The notes beneath the pieces were generated by a model. The model was given only the letters and a program-made list of their open reading frames with translations. It was not told the origin of the DNA and made no database searches. From the NCBI RefSeq assembly GCF_001567565.1, contig NZ_LSSW01000025.1:1-64000 (forward strand): a stretch of DNA of 64,000 nt, written 5' to 3'. Shown here piece by piece: positions 29,043-37,690 of this stretch. The stretch's first letter is position 1. The number at the start of each line of letters is the position of its first letter. Source of the stretch: Ectopseudomonas composti (GTDB lineage: Bacteria; Pseudomonadota; Gammaproteobacteria; Pseudomonadales; Pseudomonadaceae). The translations under genes were made by a program, and so were the position numbers.

Positions 29043-30575
29043 TTACTGCAGCTCGACGATGGTCTTGCCGGTCATTTCGGCTGGCTGTTCGAGGCCCATC
29101 AGCGTGAGCAGCGTCGGCGCCACGTCGGCCAGTACGCCGCCTTCGCGGATGCGTGCCGGGCGCTTGCCAACGTAGATGAACGGCACCGGTTCGCAGGTGT
29201 GGGCGGTGTGCGCCTGGCCGGTGCACTCGTCTTCCATCTGCTCGACGTTGCCGTGGTCGGCGGTGATCAGCGCTTCGCCGCCAACCTTGTCCAGTGCCTC
29301 GGCGATGCGGCCGACGCAGGTGTCGAGAGTTTCCACGGCCTTGACCGCTGCCTCGAACACGCCGGTGTGGCCGACCATGTCACCGTTGGCGTAATTGACG
29401 ATGATCACGTCATAGCGCTGGTTTTCGATGGCATCGACGATCTTGTCGGTGACTTCCGGTGCGCTCATTTCCGGCTTGAGGTCGTAGGTGGCGACGTTCG
29501 GCGACGGAATCAGGATGCGCTCTTCGCCCTCGAACGGCTCTTCGCGGCCGCCAGAGAAGAAGAAGGTGACGTGAGCGTATTTCTCGGTCTCGGCGATGCG
29601 CAGTTGGGTCTTGCCGTTTTTGGCCAGGTATTCGCCGAGCACGTTGGTCAGCGCTTCCGGAGCGAAGGCGCTGGGCGCTTTGATGCTCGCCGCGTACTGG
29701 GTGAGCATGACGAAGCCGACCTGCGGCGCGCGTTTACGCTCGAATTCCTTGAAGCCCGGCTCGACGAAGGCGCGGGTCAGTTCGCGGGCGCGGTCGGCGC
29801 GGAAGTTCATGAACACCACGGCGTCGCCGTCCTCGACCTGCACCGGCGTGCCGACGGTGGTGGCCTTGACGAACTCGTCGCTCTCGCCGCGCTCGTAGGC
29901 GGCCTGCAGGCCTTCGACTGCGCTGGCGGCGTTGAACTGGCCGGCGCCGTCGACGATCAGGTGGTAGGCCTGCTCGACACGATCCCAGCGGTTGTCGCGG
30001 TCCATGGCGAAGTAGCGGCCGGTGAGGCTGGCGATGCGACCCTTGCCGAGGCGGGCGAAGGCGGCGTCGAGCAGTTCGATGGACGACTGCGCGCTCTTGG
30101 GCGGCGTGTCGCGGCCATCGAGGAAGGCGTGCAGGTAGATCTTCTCGGCGCCGCGCTTGGCGGCCAGCTCGGCCATGGCGACGATGTGATCCTGATGGCT
30201 GTGCACGCCGCCATCGGAGAGCAGGCCGAGGATGTGCACGGCCTTGCCGGCGGCCACGGCCTTGTCCACGGCCTGGTTGATGGTCGCATTATCGAAGAAT
30301 TCGCCGTCGCGGATCGCCTTGGTCACGCGGGTGAAATCCTGGTACACCACACGCCCTGCACCGAGGTTCATGTGGCCGACCTCCGAGTTGCCCATCTGTC
30401 CGTCCGGCAGGCCGACATCCATGCCGCTGCCGGAGATCAGGCCGTGCGGGTAGGTGGCACGCAGGCGGTCGTAGACCGGCGTGTTGGCGGCGTAGATGGC
30501 GTTGTACTCGGGTTTGTCGCTGTGACCGAAGCCGTCGAGGATGATCAGAACCAAGGGTTTTGGCGTGGCACTCAT
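29043..30575 (-). CDS. gpmI: Phosphoglycerate mutase, cofactor-independent
   Basis: Interconverts 3- and 2-phosphoglycerate in glycolysis and gluconeogenesis using two Mn2+ ions. Start at 30575 ([19 protein letters not shown]) gives 510 aa, the usual size. Asp14 of the N-terminal DGFG and the phosphorylated Ser64 in GNSEVGHMN are visible, as are the metal site near [10 protein letters not shown] and HTCEPVPF. Alkaline-phosphatase superfamily. Divergent from the rhodanese-grx-secB genes. Confidence 0.97.
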   Translation of the reverse strand: MSATPKPLVLIILDGFGHSDKPEYNAIYAANTPVYDRLRATYPHGLISGSGMDVGLPDGQMGNSEVGHMNLGAGRVVYQDFTRVTKAIRDGEFFDNATINQAVDKAVAAGKAVHILGLLSDGGVHSHQDHIVAMAELAAKRGAEKIYLHAFLDGRDTPPKSAQSSIELLDAAFARLGKGRIASLTGRYFAMDRDNRWDRVEQAYHLIVDGAGQFNAASAVEGLQAAYERGESDEFVKATTVGTPVQVEDGDAVVFMNFRADRARELTRAFVEPGFKEFERKRAPQVGFVMLTQYAASIKAPSAFAPEALTNVLGEYLAKNGKTQLRIAETEKYAHVTFFFSGGREEPFEGEERILIPSPNVATYDLKPEMSAPEVTDKIVDAIENQRYDVIIVNYANGDMVGHTGVFEAAVKAVETLDTCVGRIAEALDKVGGEALITADHGNVEQMEDECTGQAHTAHTCEPVPFIYVGKRPARIREGGVLADVAPTLLTLMGLEQPAEMTGKTIVELQ

Positions 30576-30663
30576 TAAACTGGCTCGCTCTGCGTCTGAG
30601 GGGGCAATGGAACAGCCCGGCATTTTAGGGCCAAGCGCCTGGCGCGTCACTGCCGGACGGGGT

Positions 30664-30691
30664 TTGGCCGACCTGTGGGGCTGTGTATACT
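30664..30691 (+). promoter_or_regulatory. Probable sigma-70 promoter of the rhodanese-grxC-secB genes
   Basis: TTGGCC (30664-30669), 16-base spacer, TATACT (30686-30691), 32 bases before the ATG of the rhodanese-like gene in the gap divergent from gpmI. Good match at the -10, moderate at the -35. Confidence 0.6.
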
Positions 30692-30722
30692 GGCCGGCAT
30701 TTTACCGCCCTGGGTCCTATAG

Positions 30723-31136
30723 ATGCTCGCTCACCTGATTGAATTCATCACCAACCACTATCTACTGAGTGGAATGTTCGCCGTTCTGCTGGTGTTGCTG
30801 ATCATCACCGAAATGCGCAAGGGCGGGCAGAGCCTGTCCAGCCGCGAGCTCACCGCGCTGGTCAACAGCGACCAGGGCGTGGTGCTCGACGTACGTGCGC
30901 AGAAGGACTTCTCCGCAGGCCATATCGTCGATTCGCTGCACATCCCCTATGACAAGGTGGTTACGCGCATTGCCGAGCTGGAGAAGCACAAGGCCAAGAC
31001 CATCGTCGTGGTCGACGCCATGGGTCAGCACGCCGGCAGCATCGCCCGCGAACTGAAGAAGGCCGGTTTCACCGCCGCCAAGCTGTCCGGTGGCATCGCT
31101 ACCTGGCGTGGCGACAACCTGCCGCTGGTGAAGTGA
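30723..31136 (+). CDS. Membrane-anchored rhodanese-like protein without catalytic Cys
   Basis: 137 aa: one N-terminal membrane helix (about 16-29) then a single rhodanese domain (VVLDVRAQKDFSAGHI, LSGGIATWRGDNLPLV). The active-site loop reads VVVDAMGQHAGS, and the whole protein has no cysteine, so it cannot perform persulfide sulfurtransfer. Homologues next to secB (YibN-type) are conserved and have been tied to membrane protein insertion and biogenesis in E. coli. One base separates it from grxC; grxC and secB follow. A scaffold or export role is inference. Confidence 0.85.
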   Translation: MLAHLIEFITNHYLLSGMFAVLLVLLIITEMRKGGQSLSSRELTALVNSDQGVVLDVRAQKDFSAGHIVDSLHIPYDKVVTRIAELEKHKAKTIVVVDAMGQHAGSIARELKKAGFTAAKLSGGIATWRGDNLPLVK

Positions 31137-31137
31137 C

Positions 31138-31398
31138 ATGGCCAGCGTGGTCGTCTACTCCAGCGACTGGTGCCCCTACTGCATGCGGGCCAAGCAGCTC
31201 CTGGCCAGCAAAGGGGTGGACTTCGAGGAAATCCGCGTTGACGGCCAGCCGACCATTCGCGCGGAGATGACCCGCAAGGCCGGGCGCACCTCGGTACCGC
31301 AAATCTGGATCGGCAGCACCCACGTGGGTGGTTGTGACGACCTCTATGCCCTGGAGCGCGCCGGTAAGCTCGATGCGCTGCTGCAGAGCCCCGCTTGA
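31138..31398 (+). CDS. grxC: Glutaredoxin 3
   Basis: 86-aa dithiol glutaredoxin with thioredoxin fold; reduces disulfides using glutathione. The active site CPYC occupies residues 12-15 ([13 protein letters not shown]). The cis-proline is in TSVPQIWIG, followed by the glutathione-binding GGCDDL. Its ATG follows the rhodanese stop by one base, and secB follows 28 bases later; the same order as in E. coli (yibN-grxC-secB). Confidence 0.97.
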   Translation: MASVVVYSSDWCPYCMRAKQLLASKGVDFEEIRVDGQPTIRAEMTRKAGRTSVPQIWIGSTHVGGCDDLYALERAGKLDALLQSPA

Positions 31399-31426
31399 AC
31401 ACTCAACTTTAAGGAAGGCAAACGCC

Positions 31427-31912
31427 ATGACCGAGCAAGCCATCAGCGGCGCAGCTGCTGACGATTCGCAGAACCCGCAATTCTCCCTGCAGCGCATCTA
31501 CGTCAAGGACCTGTCCTTCGAAGCGCCGAAGAGCCCGGAAATCTTCCGTCAGGAGTGGACGCCGAGCGTTGGCCTGGATCTGAACACCCGCCAGAAAGCT
31601 CTGGACGGCGACTTCCATGAGGTCGTGCTGACCCTGTCGGTAACCGTGAAGAACGGCGAAGAAGTCGCCTTCATCGCTGAGGTTCAGCAGGCAGGCATCT
31701 TCCTGATCAAGGGCCTGGACGCCGCTTCGATGAGCCACACCCTCGGCGCGTTCTGCCCGAACATCCTGTTCCCGTATGCCCGTGAAGCGCTGGACAGCCT
31801 GGTGATCCGTGGCTCGTTCCCGGCGCTGATGCTGTCGCCGGTGAACTTCGACGCGCTGTACGCCCAGGAACTGCAGCGCATGCAGCAGTCCGGTGAAACC
31901 ACCGCTCACTAA
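31427..31912 (+). CDS. secB: Protein-export chaperone SecB
   Basis: 161-aa acidic tetrameric chaperone that keeps precursor proteins unfolded and delivers them to SecA. Family landmarks: [13 protein letters not shown] near the N-terminus, then [12 protein letters not shown] and [20 protein letters not shown] near the C-terminus. Start chosen at 31427 because of AAGGAAGG about 8 bases upstream and a normal length. Ends at a bidirectional terminator. Confidence 0.97.
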   Translation: MTEQAISGAAADDSQNPQFSLQRIYVKDLSFEAPKSPEIFRQEWTPSVGLDLNTRQKALDGDFHEVVLTLSVTVKNGEEVAFIAEVQQAGIFLIKGLDAASMSHTLGAFCPNILFPYAREALDSLVIRGSFPALMLSPVNFDALYAQELQRMQQSGETTAH

Positions 31913-31930
31913 GCGCGGCTCGGTTGCATG

Positions 31931-31957
31931 AAAAAGCGCCCCGCGGGGCGCTTTTTT
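31931..31957. terminator. Bidirectional terminator between secB and trmL
   Basis: AAAAAGCGCCCC-GCGGGGCGCTTTTTT, a compact GC stem with A-run and T-run on opposite sides, between two converging genes. Confidence 0.93.
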
Positions 31958-31973
31958 GTGTCCGTCTGGCGCC

Positions 31974-32438
31974 TTACTCGGCGTCGGCGAAGCCGTTTTG
32001 TCGCCAGGCTTCGTAAACGGTCACGGCCACGGTGTTGGAGAGGTTCAGGCTGCGGCAACCGGCGCGCATCGGCAGGCGCACACGCTGCTCGGGTGGCAGG
32101 GCATTGCGCACGTCCTCGGGCAGGCCGCGGCTTTCCGGGCCGAACAGGAAGGCGTCACCGGGCTGGTAGGCGACCTCATGGAACGGCTGCGAGCCCTTGG
32201 TGGTGAAGGCGAACAGGCGCGGCTGGCCAAGGCTGTCGAGGCAGCTCGGCAGGTCCGGATGGCGCTTGAGCGTGGCGTATTCGTGGTAATCCAGGCCGGC
32301 GCGGCGCAGGCGCTTGTCGTCCAGCTCGAAGCCCAGTGGCTCGATCAGGTGCAGCTGACAGCCGCTGTTGGCGCACAGCCTGATAATGTTGCCGGTATTG
32401 GGCGGTATTTCCGGTTGAAAGAGGATGACGTGGAACAT
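31974..32438 (-). CDS. trmL: tRNA (cytidine(34)-2'-O)-methyltransferase TrmL
   Basis: SPOUT-class methyltransferase that 2'-O-methylates the wobble base of tRNA-Leu isoacceptors. Start at 32438 ([20 protein letters not shown]) gives 154 aa, the family size. The knot region shows [11 protein letters not shown] and LRMPM-like/[10 protein letters not shown] segments (here [19 protein letters not shown]). GGAG lies 6 bases before the ATG. Its start codon overlaps the start codon of the divergent gene at 32437. Confidence 0.95.
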   Translation of the reverse strand: MFHVILFQPEIPPNTGNIIRLCANSGCQLHLIEPLGFELDDKRLRRAGLDYHEYATLKRHPDLPSCLDSLGQPRLFAFTTKGSQPFHEVAYQPGDAFLFGPESRGLPEDVRNALPPEQRVRLPMRAGCRSLNLSNTVAVTVYEAWRQNGFADAE

Positions 32439-32880
32439 GCAGCACTCCGAGCACTGGGACGAGCGCCATTCTACGCCGCCAGAAGATCCACGGCCGCGTT
32501 TGCGCTGGCGTTTTATGGCGTCGGTGATGCTGATCGCCTTCCTTGTCGGGGTCATGCTCGGGCGTCTGTTCGAGCCGCCGCGCATTCATATCGAGGACGT
32601 CGAACCCTGGGAGCAGGGGCTGCAGCTCTGGCTCAACCGTGAGCCACAAGCTCGCGTCGAGCATGTCGACGGCGCTCTGGTGTATCGCTACGAGGATGCC
32701 TACGGGCGGGTGCGCGATGGCCAGCTCAAACTGCCGCTGGGCCTGGTGAACTGGCGTGTGGAGCGCGACGGAAGGGATCTGCTGCTGGTGCTGGTCTCGC
32801 CCCGTCCGCTGGACGGGGAGTGGCGCGGTGCACAAGAGGATGGACGTTGGCGTGCGCGACTGGCACTGCGTCCCGAATAA
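32437..32880 (+). CDS. Small single-pass membrane protein of unknown function
   Basis: 147 aa from the ATG at 32437; an in-frame ATG at 32425 would add four residues. A hydrophobic helix ([20 protein letters not shown], about 26-45) is followed by a soluble domain, probably periplasmic, rich in Trp/Arg ([26 protein letters not shown]). I recognise no domain. GAGG is 12 bases before the ATG, a loose ribosome site that lies inside trmL. Its TAA stop lies within the first unit of the tandem repeat (32875 onward). An equivalent small gene next to trmL exists in P. aeruginosa as I recall it. Confidence 0.7.
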   Translation: MQHSEHWDERHSTPPEDPRPRLRWRFMASVMLIAFLVGVMLGRLFEPPRIHIEDVEPWEQGLQLWLNREPQARVEHVDGALVYRYEDAYGRVRDGQLKLPLGLVNWRVERDGRDLLLVLVSPRPLDGEWRGAQEDGRWRARLALRPE

Positions 32881-33241
32881 AGAAGGGGATCCCCCGGCCT
32901 GCCTGTACCAAGGTCCCCGAAACGGGCAGCGCTGCGCTCTGGGATGAGCGATGGCGCCAGTTGTGACGCGGCTAGCGCGTCGAATAAAGAAGGGATCCCC
33001 GGCCTGCCTGTACCAAGGTCCCCGAAACGGGCAGCGCCGGGCTCTGCAATGAGCGGTGGCGCTGGTCGTGACGCGGCGAGCGCGTCGAATAAAGTGGGGA
33101 TCCCCCGGCCTGCCTGTACCAAGGTCCCCGAAACGGGTAGCTGCGTGCTCTCGAATGAGCGGTGGCGCCGCTTGTGACGTGGTGATCACGTCAAATAAAG
33201 AAGGGGATTCCCCAGCCTGCCTGTACCAAGGCCCCCGAAAC
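32875..33241. repeat. Tandem repeat, ~106-bp unit, 3.5 copies, with a co-varying stem
   Basis: Units start at 32875, 32982, 33087 and 33193 (periods 107, 105, 106) with AATAAAG, then GGATCC, a CCTGCCTGTACCAAGG block and CCCCGAAACGGG. Each full unit ends with a 6-bp stem and 5-base loop: GACGCG/CGCGTC (32965-32981 and 33070-33086) and GACGTG/CACGTC (33176-33192). The last differs by a paired C-to-T and G-to-A change that keeps pairing. Non-multiple-of-three periods rule out a repeated protein. The fourth copy is cut after the CCCCGAAAC block. Confidence 0.92.
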
Positions 33242-33409
33242 TTGAGTTGCTTAAGCCTATGCAGGGCGTGTGCCAGTTTTCTTACATGGACGTGAAGCCC
33301 TTGTTTCCTGGGCTTTGCGGAGGGCAGGCGGGCGCAGCGAGGCGTTCGTTGCGGGAGACGTGCACCAGTGTGCAGCGTGATGCACCGGCGGCGCACCACG
33401 CGGTGAACG
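33242..33409. other. Gene-free spacer right of the tandem repeat
   Basis: No credible gene on either strand. AAGCCC (33296-33301) and GGGCTT (33311-33316) form a small hairpin. Short GTGCA/TGCAC inverted segments recur between 33360 and 33400, adding local secondary structure next to the larger hairpin that follows. Confidence 0.5.
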
Positions 33410-33473
33410 GCGCTGCCCGGCTGCATGGTGCACGCTGGTCGTTGCGACGCAGCGTGCGCAGGCCGGGCAGTGC
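33410..33473. other. Large two-tier hairpin abutting the hacB stop codon
   Basis: GCGCTGCCCGGC (33410-33421) pairs with GCCGGGCAGTGC (33462-33473), enclosing a second stem GCACGCTG (33430-33437) / CAGCGTGC (33450-33457). It ends directly against the hacB stop codon. No U-run follows on the hacB side, so it may be a 3'-end stabiliser or a repetitive palindrome instead of a standard terminator. Confidence 0.75.
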
Positions 33474-35852
33474 TTAGCGTGGCAGCAGCCTGAGCGTGCC
33501 CTGGCTGTTGGCCGTCACATCCTCGGCGCTCAGGTGTTGTGGACGGTATACGCCGAGCACGTGACCGGCGGCCTGGTCGGCGTAGTGTGGGTCGAAGGGG
33601 ACGCCGCTCTGGCCCACGGGGTTGCCGCCGAGCGCCGTGCTGGCATCGGCCAGGTCGATCAGGCGTCGGGTCGAGGGGCCGTAGACCACTGGCCAGGGCG
33701 CTGGGCCGATCTTGTGCGAGAGGTTGTCCGGCACTTCGTGGCTACCCGGCGCGGCGAACGGGCCGGCATTCAGCAACCAGGCCAGCGGCTGTTGCTGGCC
33801 CAGCGGGTGGCTGTGGGTCAGGGTATGGGCGCGCCCCCATTGCCAATCGGCGGGGTCATCACCGAACTGCGCGTGCAGGTGCGCCAGGCTGGCACGCCAG
33901 GCGTCGGCGACGATCTGTGCGCGGGTCTCCTCGCCGCTGCCACCCTGGCGCCGCCACCAGGGCGAAGTCGCATCAGCTGTCAGGCGCGGCAGGGCGATGT
34001 CGAGCGCGCGGCTTTGCAGCAGGCTGTCGAAGAAGGCATCGCCCAGTTCATCGGCCATGGCCTCGTGGGCCAGTTGATAGAGCAACTGGCTGAACAGGGT
34101 GGCGCTCACCGAGTCCAGCGGATGCTCGCCGTTCCAGTCGGCCAAGGCCTGCACCATGGCTTGTTCCTGCTCGCCCTGAGCGGCGGCGCGCAACTCGTCG
34201 AGGATCGGGGTCAGCACCCGTTTGGGGTAGTCGCTACCGGTATCGAGCTGCAGGGCCTGGCTGTTGTGCAGGTCCCATTTCACCGAGGCATCGCTCAGGC
34301 GCTGGTTCAGGCGCTGGCCACGGTCAGGCAGGTTGTAGTAGCCGGGAATCTCGATGCCGCTGGCCGGCACCGGTTGGTAATTGGCCGAGACGATGTAGCC
34401 GCGCTGCGGGTTCTCTTCCTGTGGGTTGGCGCTGAATGGCTGGTAGCCGAGCTTGTCCGCTTCGCTGCTGGCACCGTCGAGAATGAAGGTCGGATTGACC
34501 CCGCTCGGGCGCAGCGGCAGTTTGGCGGCCGCCCACCAGCCGATATCGCCAGCGGCATTGGCCCAGACCACGTTGAGGCCGGGCGCTTCGATCTTTTCGG
34601 CGGCGGCGCGCGCCTTGTCCAGGCTGTCGGCGCGGTTCAGCTGGTAGAAGGCGTCGAGGAGCGGGTTGTCGGTCTCCAGGAAGGCCCACCACATGGCGAT
34701 CGGCGTGCTGCCGCTGGTCTGGCCCAGGGCATCGTTGATGATCGGGCCGTGCGGTGAGCGGCGCAGGGTGATCTGCACCGGCTCGGCGCCTTTGACCCGG
34801 ATGCTCTCGGTACGCTGTTGGAGATCGACCCACTTGCCGCGGTACCAGACCTGCTCGGGATTGTTCGGGTTGACGCGCTCGGCGATCAGGTCGAGATCGT
34901 CGTTCTGGAACATCGTCAGGCTCCAGGCGAAATCACGGTTGTGGCCGAGCATGGCGCTGGGGATCAGCGCGTGGTGGTAACCGTACAGCTCGTAGCCGGG
35001 CGCCTGCAGGTGGGCTTCGTACCAGACTGCCGGCAGCGAGAAGCGAATGTGCGGATCGCCCGCCAGCAGCGGTTTGCCACTGGCGGTGCGGCTGCCGGAC
35101 AGCGCCCAGGCGTTGCTGCCTTCGAACTGCGGCAGGCCAGTGCCTTGTAAGGCGCTGTTGCTGAGCTGGGCCAGGGCGGACAGGTCCTTCCAGTCATTGG
35201 CGGCCAGGGAAGGGCCGATTACGCCCTGTGGGTGCCAGTCGAGGTCGAAGACCTTGAGGTAGTCCGCACCCAGTTCGTTGCGGATATGCGTCATCAGCGG
35301 TTCGGTGCGCAGTGCGGCCGCGAAGCTGTAGGCCATGTAACCGGCGACGCTCAGGGTGTCTGCCAGGGTGAAGGGGCGCGGTTCGATGCCCAGCAGGTCG
35401 AACTCCAGCGGGCGTGGCCGGCTGGCTTGGTACTGGTTGACCCCTTCGAGGTAGTGCAGCAATGCCTGGGTGGACGGGCTGGCGGGATCCAGGCGGGCCG
35501 CGTAGGCATCGGCATGGCGGCCGATTTCCAGGGTGCGGAACAGACGATCAGTGGGGACCAGCTTTTCGCCGAGCACCTCGGCCAGCTCGCCGCGCGCCAG
35601 GCGCCTGAGCAGCTCCATCTGGAACAGACGATCCTGGGCATGCACGAAACCCAGGGCGCGGTACATGTCCGCCTCGTTCTCGGCGCGGATGTGCGGCACG
35701 CCGCGTTCGTCGTAGTCGACCGTGACCGGCGCCTGCAGGGCCGCGAGTACCTGCTCGCCGTCGCGCTGCGGTTGCTTGTCGTGCAGGTACCAGGTCAGGC
35801 CGCCAGCCGCGGCGGCAATCACCAGGGCAAGGGCGGTCAGCGAGCGTTTCAT
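33474..35852 (-). CDS. hacB: Acyl-homoserine lactone acylase / penicillin acylase family (HacB-like)
   Basis: Periplasmic N-terminal-nucleophile hydrolase expected to cut the acyl chain from N-acyl-homoserine lactones. Start at 35852 (MKRSLTALALVIAAAAGG) gives 792 aa with a signal peptide or anchor at about 1-22. The alpha subunit begins near GVPHIRAENEADMYRALGFVH split by a spacer. Self-cleavage should occur before the Ser of EGSNAWALSG, making that Ser the nucleophile of the beta subunit; GDPHIRFSLPAVWYEAHL and the catalytic Asn region QNDDLDL are present. Size and gene order (divergent regulator, then the PA0310-PA0320 type genes) match PA0305/HacB. Substrate range is inferred from the family. 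Confidence 0.85.
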   Translation of the reverse strand: MKRSLTALALVIAAAAGGLTWYLHDKQPQRDGEQVLAALQAPVTVDYDERGVPHIRAENEADMYRALGFVHAQDRLFQMELLRRLARGELAEVLGEKLVPTDRLFRTLEIGRHADAYAARLDPASPSTQALLHYLEGVNQYQASRPRPLEFDLLGIEPRPFTLADTLSVAGYMAYSFAAALRTEPLMTHIRNELGADYLKVFDLDWHPQGVIGPSLAANDWKDLSALAQLSNSALQGTGLPQFEGSNAWALSGSRTASGKPLLAGDPHIRFSLPAVWYEAHLQAPGYELYGYHHALIPSAMLGHNRDFAWSLTMFQNDDLDLIAERVNPNNPEQVWYRGKWVDLQQRTESIRVKGAEPVQITLRRSPHGPIINDALGQTSGSTPIAMWWAFLETDNPLLDAFYQLNRADSLDKARAAAEKIEAPGLNVVWANAAGDIGWWAAAKLPLRPSGVNPTFILDGASSEADKLGYQPFSANPQEENPQRGYIVSANYQPVPASGIEIPGYYNLPDRGQRLNQRLSDASVKWDLHNSQALQLDTGSDYPKRVLTPILDELRAAAQGEQEQAMVQALADWNGEHPLDSVSATLFSQLLYQLAHEAMADELGDAFFDSLLQSRALDIALPRLTADATSPWWRRQGGSGEETRAQIVADAWRASLAHLHAQFGDDPADWQWGRAHTLTHSHPLGQQQPLAWLLNAGPFAAPGSHEVPDNLSHKIGPAPWPVVYGPSTRRLIDLADASTALGGNPVGQSGVPFDPHYADQAAGHVLGVYRPQHLSAEDVTANSQGTLRLLPR

Positions 35853-35933
35853 CGAGCGATCCTTATTGTTGTGGGGCAAGCGAGCGAGCATTTTGCGCGG
35901 GTGCCTGCGTGCCGGCATTGACCTTATGCCTCA

Positions 35934-36977
35934 ATGTTGAAAGTCTATGGTCAATATCTGTCTGAGTCTGCCATGGTCGACAACGCCTTCGTCGCACTCA
36001 CCCACTCTTCGACCTTGCGCCGCCTGCTCTACGAGGCGCTGGCCGCATTGGGGTTCGACCCTACCGATACCTACCGCCGCGCCTATGCCGGTGTGGCGCT
36101 GGCGGCTCCGTTGCTGGAGGCGCGAGAGGAGCACGACAATGCGCCGCGCTTCTGGCAGGCGCTGGAGGGAATCAGCGGGGATGTCGACATCGGCCTGCAC
36201 CTGGGCGAGGTGATGCAGCCACGGCCCATGGACGTGGTCGGCTACCTGCTGCTGGCGGCGCGCGATCTGCGCCAGGGCCTGCAGGCCTTCGTGCGCTTCC
36301 AGCACATCCTTTCCGGTGGCTTTGCCGCCAGGCTGGAGGAACAGGGCGATGAAGTGCGTCTGGTGATCGATCTCAACTACCGCGAGGTTGGCTCGTTGCG
36401 TCAGCAGATGGAGTGTCTGGCCGTGCTGTTGAGCAAGATGCTGGCGTCTGCAGGCGGCGAGTTGCCGCTGCTGGGCGTGGAGTTTCGCCATCGCGCGCCG
36501 CGCAGGTTGGCCGAGCATCGCCGCCTGCTCGGTGTCGAACCGCGCTTCTCGCAGCCACACGATGTGCTGATCCTGTCGCGTGCGTCGCTCTCGCGGCCCT
36601 CGCGCAGTGCCAGCCCGCGCTTGTTCGAGGTGCTCAGCGAGGAGGCCGAGAAGCAGTTGGCCGGATTGCTGGAGAACCAGCTGCTGGTGCGGGTGCGCTA
36701 CTGGCTCGAGGTCAATCTGGGCGCGACGACCTGCAGCCTGGAGGCTTGTGCAGTGGCGCTGGGCAGCCCGCGCAGTACCTTGCAGCGCTCGCTGAGCGAG
36801 CAGGGCAGCAGTTTTCGCGCATTGCACGACGAGGTGCGGCGCTTGCGCGCGTTGCGCCTGCTGGATCAGGGCCTGGGTGTGCGTGAAGTGGCGCGGGCGT
36901 GCGGCTTTGCCGAGCTGTCGCCGTTCTACCGGGCGTTCCGCCGCTGGCAGGGTGGCACGCCACGCGGGCGTGGCTGA
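35934..36977 (+). CDS. AraC-family transcriptional regulator
   Basis: 347 aa (or 334 from an ATG at 35973). The N-terminal two thirds resemble the arabinose-binding-like sensor domain of OruR/ArgR-type AraC regulators (YRRAYAGVALAAPL, VGYLLLAARDLRQGLQAFVRF). The C-terminal ~100 residues hold two helix-turn-helix motifs (CSLEACAVALGSPRSTLQR and VREVARACGFAELSPFYRAF). It is divergent from hacB across 81 bases, so hacB is a natural target candidate. Effector unknown. Confidence 0.85.
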   Translation: MLKVYGQYLSESAMVDNAFVALTHSSTLRRLLYEALAALGFDPTDTYRRAYAGVALAAPLLEAREEHDNAPRFWQALEGISGDVDIGLHLGEVMQPRPMDVVGYLLLAARDLRQGLQAFVRFQHILSGGFAARLEEQGDEVRLVIDLNYREVGSLRQQMECLAVLLSKMLASAGGELPLLGVEFRHRAPRRLAEHRRLLGVEPRFSQPHDVLILSRASLSRPSRSASPRLFEVLSEEAEKQLAGLLENQLLVRVRYWLEVNLGATTCSLEACAVALGSPRSTLQRSLSEQGSSFRALHDEVRRLRALRLLDQGLGVREVARACGFAELSPFYRAFRRWQGGTPRGRG

Positions 36978-36983
36978 GGTTCG

Positions 36984-37565
36984 TCAGTCGGCGTCGGGCT
37001 TGGCCCATTCGCAGAAGCAGCCTACCGCCAGGGTGTTGCTGGCAGCCACTTTGCGCCCAGCCTCAAGCGCTTCGAGTATGGGCTCGATGAAACTGTTGCT
37101 GGAATTGCAGACCAGGCCTTCGCTGTAGGGGCCGAAGTAGGCCAGTTGGCCCTGCTTGTCCCAGATCGCCACGGCGGGGCTGGCCGGCAGGTTGGCACTG
37201 CCGGGCAGCTCGTCGATGGTTTGCAGCGCGGCCAGCTCGGCGGGCAGGCGGCCCTGGCTGCCGGGCTTCTGTACGACGTGAAATTGCACGCCTCGCGGCG
37301 CGTAGTGCTCGATCAGTTCGGCCAGGTGTTGCTGGTTGCCGACGTTGCACGGGCAGGCCGGGTCCCAGAAGTGCACCAGGCGGATCGCGCCGGGGCCGCT
37401 CAGTTCGGCGGGCAGTTGCAGCTCGGCGCCGGAGAACACCGCTGCACGCTCGTCGAAGGTGCGCAGGTAACGCGTTTCGAACCAGCGATAGGCGAGCAGC
37501 ATGCCGACCAGCCAAGCCAGGGCGAGCAGGGCGATGAGCAGGTTCTTGCGTGACAGGCGGGGCAT
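36984..37565 (-). CDS. Thioredoxin-like membrane-anchored protein (DUF6436 type)
   Basis: 193 aa: one N-terminal helix (about 9-26, LLIALLALAWLVGMLLAY) then a thioredoxin-like domain facing the periplasm. The redox-like motif is CPC (HFWDPACPCNVGNQQH) rather than CxxC, with a cis-Pro region PASPAVAIWD and conserved GPYSEGLVCNSSNSFIEP. Two further Cys end the protein (VGCFCEW). Redox function is plausible but unproven. It ends six bases from the convergent AraC gene. Confidence 0.75.
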   Translation of the reverse strand: MPRLSRKNLLIALLALAWLVGMLLAYRWFETRYLRTFDERAAVFSGAELQLPAELSGPGAIRLVHFWDPACPCNVGNQQHLAELIEHYAPRGVQFHVVQKPGSQGRLPAELAALQTIDELPGSANLPASPAVAIWDKQGQLAYFGPYSEGLVCNSSNSFIEPILEALEAGRKVAASNTLAVGCFCEWAKPDAD

Positions 37566-37690
37566 GGGGCGGGCCGGGCTTTAAAAGGGCGTGTAGCTTG
37601 CCACGATGCGCCTGGCAGCTGAATATCGCAGCATTCGAGGAGAGGGCGCCGAATTTACCCGCGCGCCTCGCGCAACCTATGGAAAGCCCA

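Noticed and set aside
32700..33122. Minus-strand frame with repeated FGDLGTGRPG-like peptides across the tandem repeat
   Set aside because: Repeat periods of 107, 105 and 106 bases break the frame between units, so peptides appear in different frames; it is the translation of a non-coding repeat.
32875..33241. CRISPR array
   Set aside because: Units are ~106 bp and contiguous, without unique spacers, and there are no cas genes.
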